DNA of 64,000 nucleotides from contig CM066039.1 of the NCBI GenBank assembly GCA_033557465.1, forward strand, positions 49,319,788 through 49,383,787. The letters run 5' to 3'. The translations under genes were made by a program, and so were the position numbers. Below, piece by piece: positions 54,601 to 64,000 of this stretch. The notes below the pieces were generated by a model. It saw only the letters and a program-made list of their open reading frames with translations, searched no databases and had not been told where the DNA came from. Origin of the DNA: Ichthyophis bannanicus. Lineage: Eukaryota; Chordata; Amphibia; Gymnophiona; Ichthyophiidae. Position 1 is the first letter of the stretch, and each line of letters opens with the position of its first letter.

Positions 54601-55079
54601 GTGGTTTGGTGGCTATTTTTGATGAGGAACTGTGGGCTCTTCGGGGATATGGGAGAATTTGCTGCTTCTGATATTAATATAACCTTTATCTTTTTCTTTT
54701 TGACCCAGTTCGTAGAGCCTTTCCCTTGGCCTCTCTCTATTGTGGATTTATTTAATAAGAGTACATTTTCTTTATATTGCTTTTTATTCTAATGTTAACA
54801 TTTCATTTCTTTATTAAAAACTGTACTGCTTACTCAAGTTGTATTTGATGCTACTTTGGAAATTCATAAAGAGAAACCAATAAAAAAGATTTCTGGAATT
54901 TTTTTTTTAATTCGTACATTTTTGTTAGAAGATTAGCACGTGAGAAGTTCATTTTTCCGACTTGATATGCGATAGCTGTCTCCTTTACAGGACTATTCAC
55001 CTGGTATTTAGAGAAGGAATTAAAAGAAGCATCCGAAAGCATGTTTTTCTAAAATTATTGCATTTCTGTTAAAGGATTG

Positions 55080-55268
55080 CAGTGGTTCCCAAACTGTTCT
55101 GGCGGCTCCCCAGCTAGTCGAGCTTTCAGGATATCCACAATGAATATGCAGGATGGAGATTTGCATGCAGTGGAGGCAATGTGTGCAAATCTCTCATGAA
55201 TATTCATAGTGGATACCCTGAAAGCCCAATTGGCTGGGGAGCCCCCAGGATGTGTTTGGGAACCACTG
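55080..55268. mobile_element. MITE with CAGTGGTTCCCAAAC ends
   Basis: CAGTGGTTCCCAAAC on the left is perfectly repeated in inverse at the right end. The interior carries TCAGGATATCCACAATGAAT and ATGAATATTCATAGTGG. Such ends are typical of hAT (Charlie-like) MITEs. A clean 8-bp duplication is not visible. Related copies lie at 35245-35425 and 56480-56606. Confidence 0.75.
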
Positions 55269-55466
55269 GATTAAAGAGTGAAATGTTATTATTTAAATTT
55301 TATAATCCTTCTGCCCCACCCCTCTGGTGCTTTTCTTTATATAGACTATTAGCATGCATAATTCCTTGCAGGGTTCCTCCACTAGAACTACCTCTTCATA
55401 AATTAGTCTCTCCCCTAAGCCTCCTGGCTTCTCTCTTCCCTACCAGAGCTTTACTGTTTTAACTCT

Positions 55467-55863
55467 ATGGACATGTTTACTAAGCTCCAGCTAGTAACAT
55501 GGGTTTGGGCCTTATTACTAGTGCGGGGCACTGTGGTAGATGCAACGGAGTTGGGACAGCCATCCCCCTGAATTTAGCGTGGCTTGTTGCATGAAAAGCG
55601 CCGTGGGGAGCAATGGCTGACACTCATGCTGGCGGTAGTTGCTCCCCACCAAACACCGGCAGCCATGGGCTTTCAAGACCCAAGCTCATGGTGCTGTGGC
55701 ACCCAGGTACCACCTCATCCAGGTACCACCCACGCACACACTACCCAGGCAGCATGGGTCTTTTAATGCAGGGCACCATGTTACTTTTTAGCACAGCGCC
55801 AAAAATGCACGCTAACCCCGTGCTATCTGGTAGCACACTTTAGTACTTTAGTAAACATGCCCC
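55467..55863. mobile_element. Harbinger-type MITE, about 0.4 kb
   Basis: The left end GGACATGTTTACTAAGC and the right end TTTAGTAAACATGCCCC match the family at 671 and 54347. The interior (GGTAGCACACTTTAGTAC and GCGCCAAAAATGCACGC) is non-coding and GC-rich. Confidence 0.6.
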
Positions 55864-55864
55864 T

Positions 55865-56475
55865 ATGTCTCTTATGTGTTTTTCGGTCTGTAAGTCTTGA
55901 CTGTAAACTGCAAGGAGTAGAGATTGTCTAGTATGTGGCTCTTTAGTGCTGAATACATTGGTACGTGCTAGAAAACAATAATAATAATATTAATAATAAA
56001 ACAGTTAGGGCCTCCCAGCAAGAAACTAGTTTGCAGCTGCTGGAAACCAGATTCCTGGTCAGCTTGAAGCCGACACTCTCCAGCACAACACAGCAAAGGT
56101 TTGGGGAGGTAGATGTTACACTGCTAGATTCTACTTCAGGGCTTGCAGTTATTTTACGCAACCGTACCTTAATCTGCTCCTATGATCCAATTATCACTGC
56201 AGGTCGACTTAACTGGTTGTGAGTTCAACCATGTCAATGTAGAACAGACAATTCTTCTATTGAGTGGTGCACAGTTGGGTTTTATTTAATGCATGTGCGC
56301 TTTGATTTCTGTACAGGTTAATTTTATCTTATTCCAACCTGTCAGACACCCAGCAATACCCCATGGTAGCATGATAAAAATGACTTTGTTTTAACTCTTT
56401 GGGCCTGATCTGTAAATGCTTTTTACTCATAGATAGAAAATAGAAGAAAAAATTAAGAAATTTGCTCTTGTTGAT
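55865..56475. other. Unassigned DNA
   Basis: No gene was recognised. A short AATAAT repeat lies near 55976. Confidence 0.35.
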
Positions 56476-56479
56476 CAAA

Positions 56480-56606
56480 TTCAAGGCTTCCCAAATCTGT
56501 CTTGGGGACCACAGAGACAACTGGATTTTCGGGATACCCACAATGAATATGCATGAGATTACTGTGCTTATATTGGAGGCCTAGAGACAGGTTTGGGAAG
56601 CCCTGA
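56480..56606. mobile_element. MITE of the ATATCCACAATGAATATGC family, short copy
   Basis: AGGCTTCCCAAATCTG faces CAGGTTTGGGAAGCC, with GATACCCACAATGAATATGC inside. It is a shorter relative of 55080-55268. Confidence 0.65.
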
Positions 56607-57299
56607 GCTAATTCTTCCTTTTGCTTTTTTATTTGTGTATTTCTACCATGTCATATAGGATGTCTACCTGACTCTATAAACAGTAAAGGTTTGTGAAAAT
56701 GATCAATCTGCATGCATTAGGATCAGGAGGAGGATTATCATGATAGATGACCCTTGCGAGTCTTCTTGCTTCCAGGATTATACATTCACAGAGGAATTGG
56801 TATCTATGTCCTCCATCCTTACTGCAGTGCAGAAATTCCCATTAATCTAACTCATGCTGGATAAGATCTTGTTCCTTAGCAATCTCCAGCCCATTTACTA
56901 AACAAGGGACTAGGATGGCAGATTAAAGTTTTATTGCTTACAAAAAACCCACGTAGTAACCCCTGGCAATCCAATTACACAAGAGGCGATTAACCAATCT
57001 CTTCCATTTAAATCTCAAATTCTATTAACATGTTTAATGGATAGTTGCAACCACCCTTCGCTTTAGTTACATTTTGCAATGATTCCAAATACTCAACATG
57101 TGAAAAAAAGAGAAGAAAGTGAATTTATGTGTAATTGCCCCTGACAAGTATTTTATTTGCAATTTAAAAAATTCTTAAAACCAGTTATTGAATTTTCAGC
57201 TTTTAGGACAGATAGTTATAAATTTTGGGTCTTGTGAGTGTCCCTTATCCATTTTCATACAGTATTAGAGATGTAAACTGAATAGATTAACATTTTATT

Positions 57300-58100
57300 C
57301 AGAAAAAAAAGTGTTGCTTGATTTCCTGTGGTCTGAAGGGCGATGCATCCAAGCTTGGCAGCCTCAACTAGAGCTTCCTAGGTCAAAGTATATTAAGCCT
57401 TCAATTTTCCACTGTTTGTTAGATGTGGCTGCATATGGTTGAATAGCCCTATAAACCCCACTGTGAAGTAAATCTTTCACTGTTTCACCATTACGCTCCT
57501 CTACATACTTCAAAAAATATTCATTTGGTTGACCAGCACTATATTCTTGTTTACTATTCATTGATCCCAGAGGAAGGGGAAGGTTGGAAAGAATTGATTG
57601 AACTAGCCAGACGTCCCAGAGGTGTGCAAAGCAAAATGCATGAAAAATGTAATTGGTCACAACTGAAAGCGATTGTCTTTAGTAGCAAGCCAGTAGACAA
57701 TGGGTCTGTTCTTAAACTGTTCAATGGGAGAAAGGACAAAGCAAGCCTATCAGCACTTTCTGTCTGGTCCTTGCCTTGAATAATGAAGGCTAAACATTAT
57801 TTTTCAAAGCACCACACTGACAAAATACATTTGCTACCCGTTACGTTTATTAAGCACTGTGGGCTCTACCACCTAGGAAATATTCCATTGCGATGAGGGT
57901 CATTTGGAGATGACTGACGGCAGCTTCAGAGAACTTTCTCAAAGGGAAGGTAAGAGGTTTCATTTTTTTATTGATGGAGGGAATAAGGAGTTCTTCCACT
58001 TTTCTTCTTGGTCTATTGGGCCTCCAGCTCAGCTGGAAGATGGAATGGGATTTGGCACAATGAACCTACATTGTTGGCTACCCAGCAGTTTTTCCTCTTA
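57300..58100. other. Unassigned region with overlapping open frames
   Basis: Two opposed frames are open: minus 57660-57364 (98 codons, containing YVEERNGETVKDLLHSG) and plus 57525-57779 (84 codons). A third plus frame covers 57904-58119. I recognise none of them, and no repeat ends bracket them. They may be chance frames or an old retrocopy. Confidence 0.25.
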
Positions 58101-58504
58101 TTTTACATCCCCCCTCTAAACTCAGTCAGTCCAGATATTGTAATGACAGTCCCCGGTTGAGGGGAAAGCACCAGGGCTCCTTTTGAAACTCCTTCAGCCA
58201 TGGGTCCTAACTTCAGCCAGTAGGTGTCGCTGTTGCATGATGACTGGCACTCACTTCTCCCCCTCCAAGGGCATGCGCACACTGCCTCTTCAGCATACCC
58301 CACCTCAGCTGGCCTGAGGAGCAGAAGACCTGAGCCAGGAACTGAATTGAAGTTCTTCTGTATGGTAGTAAGCAGACTGTCATTGAACCACCAGACTAGC
58401 ACTGATGTTTGGGCTTTTATAATATCCATTACCACGTTGGTGTGGAGAATTGAATTTCCAACTAGACTGGGTCAATTCAACATTACAAGGAAAATTCATT
58501 TGTC

Positions 58505-59110
58505 AATGTTTATTAAACTTGATATACCGCTCTTTAATATAGTAACATATAGTAGCATAGTAAATGACGGCAGATAAAGACCAGCATGGTCTATCTACTC
58601 TGCCCAGCAAGATGGCAAGAGTAGGTGCACCTGCCGCTCCGTGCAGGCCCCCCCCCCCCCCCACGTCCCTGTTTAGGGGTGAACCCACCACTCCATGCAG
58701 GACACCCCTATTTGTTGAGAAATTAGATGGTTCCGTTTATTTTGTTTTTATCCTGTTGCTGTAAAGGGATCCACTGTGTCTGTCCCATGCCATTTTGAAT
58801 TCCGTCACCGTGTTTGCCCCCACCACTTCCATCAGGAGGGCATTCCAAGCATCCACCACCCTTTCAGTGAAAACGTATTTTCTGACATTGCCTTTCAATT
58901 TACCACCTTGCAGCTTCCTGTTATGCCCTCTAGTTTTACAGCTTCCCCGTCTTTGGAACAGGTTTGTTTGTTCATTATTTCCCTTTAAGTATTTAAAGGT
59001 CTGAATCATATCTCCCCTGTCCCTCCTCTCCTCTCCTCCAAAGTGTACAATATAATAACAAAGCGGTGTACAATTACAATAAATTCAGGAGCATGGCCGA
59101 GGTACAAGGA
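58505..59110 (-). mobile_element. L2-type 3' tail split by a CR1 insertion
   Basis: TTTATTAAACTTGATATACC and GCTCTTT before 58536, and AAAGCGGTGTACAATTAC after 59055, read on the minus strand as a LINE tail. The order is GTAATTGTACACCGCTTT, then GGTATATCAAGTTTAATAAA. AATATA at 58536-58541 and 59049-59054 brackets the CR1 copy that split it. Confidence 0.65.
58542..59048 (-). pseudogene. CR1-type LINE 3' end, copy 3
   Basis: Minus-strand coding reads MIQTFKYLKGNNEQTNLFQR, KLQGGKLKGNVRKYVFTERV and VVDAWNALLMEVVGANTV. The 3' UTR has a 14-base C run near 58649 (plus strand) and ends in TATGTTACTATATTAAAG-like sequence. It is 5'-truncated to about 500 bp and bracketed by AATATA. Confidence 0.88.
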
Positions 59111-59689
59111 ACATATTTGCACTTAAGACTTTGCAGCAGTTAGAGCACGAAGGATGACTTTTGTGCATCCTTCAAACCAGTCCTACTGGTTTGTTAAATA
59201 AGACCCAGCATGTTGAGGCTTTTGTCTGGTGTAACATGTTTAAGAGTTTTTTTTGTGAATATAGTTATAACACATATTTTTTATCAGGCCAAAAATTCCC
59301 TATTGTTGCGGGTCAGTCCATCTGTCTTTGTTTTTCCGTCCATCCATATACATAGCTTTTTTGTGCATGTACACACACAGCTATGCCTATGGAGATAGAA
59401 TGCAGCAGGCAGCCAGCAATGAAGAAGTGAAGAGACCAGTGGCATTGTTGCAAGGGGGGAGCCCCGAACCGTACTACTGAGAAAGAGAAGAGAATGATGA
59501 CATCACAAAGAAAGAGAGCGCCACCCATGGAAGAGCCGGCAGGAGTCCCCGGTCCCACCCACTGACAGATAAAAGAGAAAGCACAGTACATCAAAGAGCT
59601 GGCAGCAATCCCAGGGTCCCACTCCTGCAAAAGAAAGAAAGCACTGCCCACAAATTGACAGGAGTCCCTAATCCCACCAGCCAAGAATG

Positions 59690-60110
59690 GTCGAGGTCAG
59701 GGAGGAGGCAGGGTTAGCAGAAAAGAGAGGGGAGGGGTGAGAGGTCAGAGCATGAGGGAAGGGGTCGGGTTAGAGAGGGCAGAAGAGGAGCAAGGGGGTA
59801 AAGCATAAACAAAAGGGGGGGTGGGAGGTGGAACATAAGGAAAGGAGTGGAGTTAGAGAGGAGAGATAGGAAGGAAAGAAAACATGTGCAAAGAGAGATA
59901 AATATGGAGGGGAAGGATGGGAATTGGGGGAGTGAAAGGTGGGGAAGGGAAGATAGGGAGAGAGTGAAAGAAAAGAAAGCAAGAGGAAATGAATGGGGTG
60001 GCAGGGAAAGGAACCAAAGCACATAGATAGGGGAGAGGGATTGAGGGAGAGTAGCAAAGAGCAGGGAGGAGAACATTGCAAGAATGTGTGAAGGAAACGA
60101 GGAAGTGCAA
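59690..60110. repeat. Purine-rich tract, about 420 bp
   Basis: The plus strand is almost all A and G, with GGGAGGGG, GAGAGGG and AAAGAAAGAAA patches. Opposing frames full of Ser, Leu and Pro are products of this composition. Confidence 0.75.
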
Positions 60111-60124
60111 GCGAGGGAAAGGCT

Positions 60125-60325
60125 ACATGTTCACAGCCACAAACACACACACCACTCCCCCACACTGCTGACACATACGACTGCCCTCCAGCCCGTGCTG
60201 CTGATACACCCTAGACATACACAAGCACACACAAAAACATGCAACCCCAAGATACAGTACATTGCCAACATATCCACAAATCCCACTCACATTCATGACA
60301 CACACAAGCACACATGCACAGCCTG
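60125..60325. repeat. CA-rich low-complexity tract
   Basis: Repeated CACACA and ACACAAGCACAC segments follow the purine tract directly. Confidence 0.65.
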
Positions 60326-60334
60326 AAAGAAATA

Positions 60335-61960
60335 TGACGGCAGAAAAAGACCATGTGGCCTATCCAGTCTGTCTTTCCATACCAACCACTGTAGTCCCTT
60401 TTATTCCTTTAGAGATTTTCTCTGTTTGTCCCATGCTTTCTTGACTTTAGATGCTGTCCTTGTCTCTAATACCTCTACTGGGAGACTATTCCATGTTTCT
60501 ACCACTCTTTCTGTAACAAACTATTTCCATGTATTACCCCTGAATCTATCCTCGTTCACCTTCATCCTATGCCTCCTCGTTGCAGAACTTTCTTTCAATT
60601 GAAAGAGGCTCTCCTCCTGCGCATTTATACCATGGAAGTAGTTCACCGTCTTTATCATATCTTCCCTCTCCTGTCTTTCCTCCAAAATATGCATCTTGGG
60701 AACTTTAAGTCTGTCCCCATATGACTTATGACGAAGCCCACTGAGCATTTTGGTAGCCACCTTCTGCATTGATTCCATCTTGTTTATATCCTTTTGAAGC
60801 TGCGGTCTCCAGACTTGCACACGATACTCCAAATGAGGTCTCACCAAAGATTTATACAGAGGCACTATCACCTTCTTCTCCCTCCTAGCCATTTCTCTTC
60901 CTCCTAGCCATTTCTCTCCTTATGCACCCAAGCATCTTTCTGGCTTTTGCCATCACCATTTCTACCTGTTTAGCCTCCGTAAGATCATCAGAAACAATCA
61001 TGCCCAGGTCCCGCTCTTCTTTCATAGACGGAAGTCCTTCACCCCCTATAATGTACCACTCCCTTGGAATTTTGCAGCCCAAATGCATGACTCACATATT
61101 TTAGCATTAAGTCTCAGCTGCCAAATTCTTGACCTCTCTTCAAGCTTTGCTAGATCCCTTCTCAGGTTATCTATTACTTCCTGGGTGTCTACTCTCTTAC
61201 AGATTTTGGTATCATCTACAAGAGGCAAATTTTACCCGAAAGCCCATCCGCAATATCACGAACAAAAATGTTAAAAGAATCGGACAAAGGACAGATCCCT
61301 GTGGCACTTCACTGGTTACATCTTTCTCCTCAGAAAGAGCTCCATTTACCTGTACCCTTGGTTGCCTCTTACTCAACCAAGTTCTAACCAGTCAGTCACT
61401 TTAGGGTTCATCCCTATGGTGCTTAATTTATTTATAAGTCACCTTTGCAGAACAGTATCAAAGGCTTTACTGAAATCTAAATACACCACATCTAGCACTC
61501 TGCTTTGATCCAACTGTCTGATCGCCCAGTCAAAGAAATTAATTAGATTTGTCTGACAAGACCTGCCTCTAGTAAATCCATGCTGCCTCGGATCCTGTAA
61601 TCCGTTGGACTCCAGAAACATCACAATTCTCTTTTTTAGCAGCATTTCCATTAGTTCGCTCACCACAGAGGTCAGACTAATTGGCCTGTAGTTCTCAACC
61701 TCATCCTTACTTCAGTTTTTGTGTAAAAGGACCACATGCACCTTTCTCCAGTCCTCTGGGACCACTCCTGACTCTAAAGAAGTATTGAAAAGGTCAGACA
61801 GTGGAGCCACTAGAACTTCCCTAAGATCCTTCAATACTCTTGGATGTATCCCATCTGGCCTCATTGCTTTGTCTACTTTTAGTTTAGCTAGTTCTTTATG
61901 AACACAGTCTTCTGAAAATCGTAGAAGATCCCATTCACTTCTATTCCTATTTGTGAGTGT
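60335..61960 (-). pseudogene. CR1-type LINE, RT to 3' end
   Basis: On the minus strand, RT pieces in order are QHGFTRGRSCQTNLINF and VVYLDFSKAFDTVL (about 61590-61440), SEVPQGSVL-like (about 61310), a decayed catalytic region VDDTKICKRVDTQEV (about 61225), then ERDLGMIVSDDLTEAKQVEM, LYKSLVRPHLEYRVQVWRPQ and KMHILEERQEREDMIKTVNY. Its 3' end reads GGATAGGCCACATGGTC and TTTTTCTGCCGTCATAT. It is related to but distinct from the three-copy family. Frame shifts occur about every 200 bases. Confidence 0.85.
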
Positions 61961-62238
61961 TTACTGAGGTCCTTCCTCCCTTCCCAACACCCACCCATCC
62001 CTGGGACAATTGTAGCATTATAGGTACATAAACCTCTCAAAGGAAAGGAGGTGCCATTTTCACTCTCAGGTGCAGCTGTTTGTTCTCATCAGGCATACAT
62101 TAATGACCTCAGATTAATTAAGCTTCAGGTGAACAAAGTACATTAAACATATTAGGTATAGTTTTATTAGTATAAGTATCCCCACCAACCCTTAGTAGGT
62201 AAAGGACTTAAATACCTAAACACAATCTTAAAACTAAG

Positions 62239-63071
62239 ATGCAGACAGCAGTCCAGCAGCAAGATGGGGGGTTTCCAGTATTTTGCATTGAGTGTCACAT
62301 ATATGATTTTCTCCCAGTTGGTGAGGGGTCTTAAGTGTGCACTAGGTGCAAGGAGCTCTTTACTCTCAGAGAACGAGTCCAATCTCTGGAGGCTAGAGTA
62401 ACAGAGTTGGAGGACATAAGGAAGACAGAGAAGTACATAGATGAGAGCTACAGTCTGGCAGCATCCCTATTGCCATGGAGGAGAGATGTCACATCACAGG
62501 AGAGCATCACCCTGGTGTGGCAGGAAGTGATCCTGTAGCTAGGACCTGTCCTCCAGGTGATGTAAAACTCTCTTGCACTGAGGGAGCTTCTCCAGGGCCA
62601 TGTGCCCATGAGGGAAGGGTTAGGACAGCCATTATAATTTGTGATTCAATCATTAGGCAAGTAGATAGCTGGGTGCCTGGTGGACGTGAGGATTGCCTGG
62701 TAACATGCCTGCCTGGTGCGAAGGTAGTGGACCTCATGCACCACCTAGACAAGGTCTTAAATAGTGCTGGGGAGGAGTCTGCTGTCTTGGTACATGTTGG
62801 TACCAATGACAAAGGAAAATGTGGTAGGGAGGTTCTGGAGGCTAAATTTAGGCTTTTAGGTAGGAAGTTGAAATCCAGAACTTCCAGGGTAGTGTTCTCC
62901 GAAATGCTTCCCGTTCCAAGCGCAGGACCCAAAGGGCAGACAGAGCTCCAGGGTCTCAATGCGTGGATGAGACAATGGTGCAAGGATGAGGGTTTTGAAT
63001 TTGTTAGGAACTCGGGAACATTCTGGGGAAAAAAGGGGCTCTTCCGAAGGGATGGGCTTCACCTTAACTAG
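62239..63071 (+). pseudogene. CR1 ORF1: zinc finger, coiled coil and esterase domain
   Basis: ORF1 of CR1/L2-type LINEs binds RNA and often carries an SGNH-type esterase of unclear role. From ATG 62239 the frame reads FCIECHIY, a stop, then VCTRCKELF: two CxxC pairs of a small zinc-binding domain. A coiled coil follows (RERVQSLEARVTELEDIRKT). A frame change near 62480-62530 leads to the esterase: IIICDSIIRQVD (the usual GDS reads CDS), VLVHVGTND and RRDGLHLN, the blocks that hold the Ser, oxyanion-hole Asn and the Asp/His. The last frame is open for 198 codons. Confidence 0.88.
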
Positions 63072-63188
63072 GATGGAACCAGGCTGTCTGGCATTAACCT
63101 TTAAAAAGGAGATAGAGCAGCTTTTAAACTAGATAATAGGGGAGAGCCGACAGTCACCCAAGAGCGCATGATTTGAAACAATGTATCC

Positions 63189-63665
63189 TTGAAGGATACT
63201 ACCAAAAGAATGAAATTAGGGCATATCAGCAGAGAGATTCCAATAAAGACAAAAGTAGCCCAAATGCCCTTGAGTATGGAGCAGACGGAATTTAAAGATT
63301 CCAATTTACCCCTGCCTACCGATAGCCAGATTAATATGAATAAAATACAGTCTCTGAAATGCTTGTATGCAAATGCTAGAAGTCTGAAAAATAAGATGGG
63401 AGAGTTAGAATATATAGCACTAAATGAGAAGTTAGATATGATTGGTATCTCAGAGTCATGGTGGAAGGAGGACAACCAGTGGGACACTGTAATATCTGGG
63501 TACAAACTATATCGTAATGATAGAGCTGATCAAATTGGTGGAGGGGTAGCGCTCTATGTTAGAGAGGGCATTGAGTCACAAAGGATTAAAGTTTTGCAGG
63601 AAACAAAATTTGCTGTAGAATCTCTATGGATTGAAAATCAATGTAAAAAGGGGAAGGTGATGGCA
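63189..63665 (+). pseudogene. CR1 ORF2 start: apurinic-type endonuclease N-terminal part
   Basis: It reads LKCLYANARSLKNKMGELEY, then LDMIGISESWWKEDNQWDT and YKLYRNDRADQIGGGVALYV. ANARSL, the catalytic Glu in SESWW and the GGGVALYV block are hallmarks of CR1 endonucleases. The frame is open from 63189, with a non-conserved leader before about 63340. It is lost after KKGKVMAG at about 63664. Confidence 0.88.
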
Positions 63666-63796
63666 GGGGCGGCCCAAGGGGGGTGCGGGGCCATGTGCGG
63701 AGACGCGGTGCGGGGCCTCATTTGCATAGGGTGCCTCATTTACATAAATATTTGCATAATGTTACCATACACTAACTTTTAGTAAACATGCCTCTT
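63666..63796. mobile_element. Probable insertion with a Harbinger-type right end
   Basis: CR1 coding stops at a CAGGGGCGGCCC-like sequence, which is GC-rich and of hAT style. About 130 bases later TTTTAGTAAACATGCCTCTTA resembles the Harbinger-type right end. Two pieces may be joined here. The ends are not resolved. Confidence 0.4.
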
Positions 63797-64000
63797 AATG
63801 AGTATATGGATAAAGAAAGACTAAAAGATTTCTACATTGCTATAATCCAGTACCAACCGCCAGGCACTGTAGGAACTACTACAAACACTGCCCATTTAGA
63901 ACCCATAGCAAACCCGCCGTATCCTAACAGCACTACCAGGACTCACAAAGCACCATACCCTACCTATCAAAAGGCAACACTGCAAATATTAAAACCAATA
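63797..64000 (+). other. Open frame running off the window end
   Basis: A frame stays open for about 68 codons to the last base (for example NEYMDKERLKDFYIAIIQYQ). The second half is Thr/Pro/Tyr-rich. It could be continuing CR1 ORF2 or another element; I cannot tell. Confidence 0.25.

Larger units (their letters stand above)
53630..54880 (+). mobile_element. ORF1-only L1 (HAL1-like), third copy
   Basis: ORF1 pieces run to about 54600, followed by about 280 bases of 3' UTR and CCAATAAAAAAG near 54876. As in the copy at 40289, no ORF2 lies between ORF1 and the poly(A) end. A MITE is nested in the C-terminal domain. Confidence 0.65.
62150..63665 (+). mobile_element. CR1-type LINE 5' part: ORF1 and start of ORF2
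   Basis: ORF1 (62239-63071) is followed after about 230 bases by the endonuclease of ORF2 (about 63300-63665). The sequence stops looking like CR1 at about 63665, where another insertion seems to begin. Presence of ORF1 means this copy extends unusually far 5'. Confidence 0.85.

Noticed and set aside
59714..60174. Overlapping minus-strand frames of 85 to 134 codons rich in Ser, Leu and Pro
   Set aside because: They are the complement of the purine-rich tract; all three frames are open for the same reason.
1..64000. Search for tRNA, rRNA, CRISPR arrays, prokaryotic operons and complete viral genomes
   Set aside because: None was seen. The repeats are dispersed transposons and microsatellites, and the coding remnants belong to eukaryotic mobile elements.

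Overview
The window looks like non-genic DNA from a large, repeat-rich vertebrate genome. It holds CR1-, L2- and L1-type LINEs, an L1/Tx1-like LINE with an endonuclease, a Penelope-like element, a DIRS element, PIF-Harbinger elements and many small foldback DNA transposons. This mixture fits an amphibian best, and a caecilian is my guess, but the sequence alone does not prove it. I found no tRNA, rRNA, CRISPR array or bacterial-style operon. No host gene is recognisable. One intact unassigned reading frame (8115-9021, minus strand) could be a captured or host-derived exon.

Layout. At 1-3.05 kb there is a Harbinger-type MITE and a pyrimidine-rich low-complexity stretch. At 3.05-6.14 kb lies a Penelope-like element: an RT plus GIY-YIG reading frame between two 756-bp inverted arms, with a 14-bp target-site duplication and a hammerhead-ribozyme-like fold in each arm. 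At 6.31-11.55 kb a Harbinger-type element is bounded by TAA duplications and contains the unassigned ORF. At 12.5-15.2 kb is an L1 relic with ORF1 only, broken by small DNA transposons. At 15.3-16.7 kb is a relic of a LINE of the restriction-like-endonuclease type. At 16.8-25.3 kb are several L2-type LINEs inserted into and against each other.

From 25.3 to 35 kb there are small DNA transposons and a CR1-type LINE broken by an L1/Tx1-like LINE, which itself holds a triple-hairpin element. The 33.3-35.2 kb stretch is repeat-poor. At 35.6-37.6 kb a 157-bp duplication joins a second CR1-type RT. At 38-44 kb are DNA transposons, an L2 split by an ORF1-only L1, and Harbinger relics (a Myb/SANT-like protein and a transposase fragment). 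At 46-49 kb is a DIRS relic. At 49-54.9 kb are CR1 and L2 tails, a second triple-hairpin copy, and a third ORF1-only L1 split by a MITE. At 55-64 kb are further MITEs and CR1 copies, and a CR1 with an esterase-domain ORF1 followed by the start of its endonuclease.

The genes do not form a pathway; almost all are broken parts of transposons. The main value of the window is its stratigraphy. In several places a target-site duplication or a restored reading frame shows exactly which element jumped into which.
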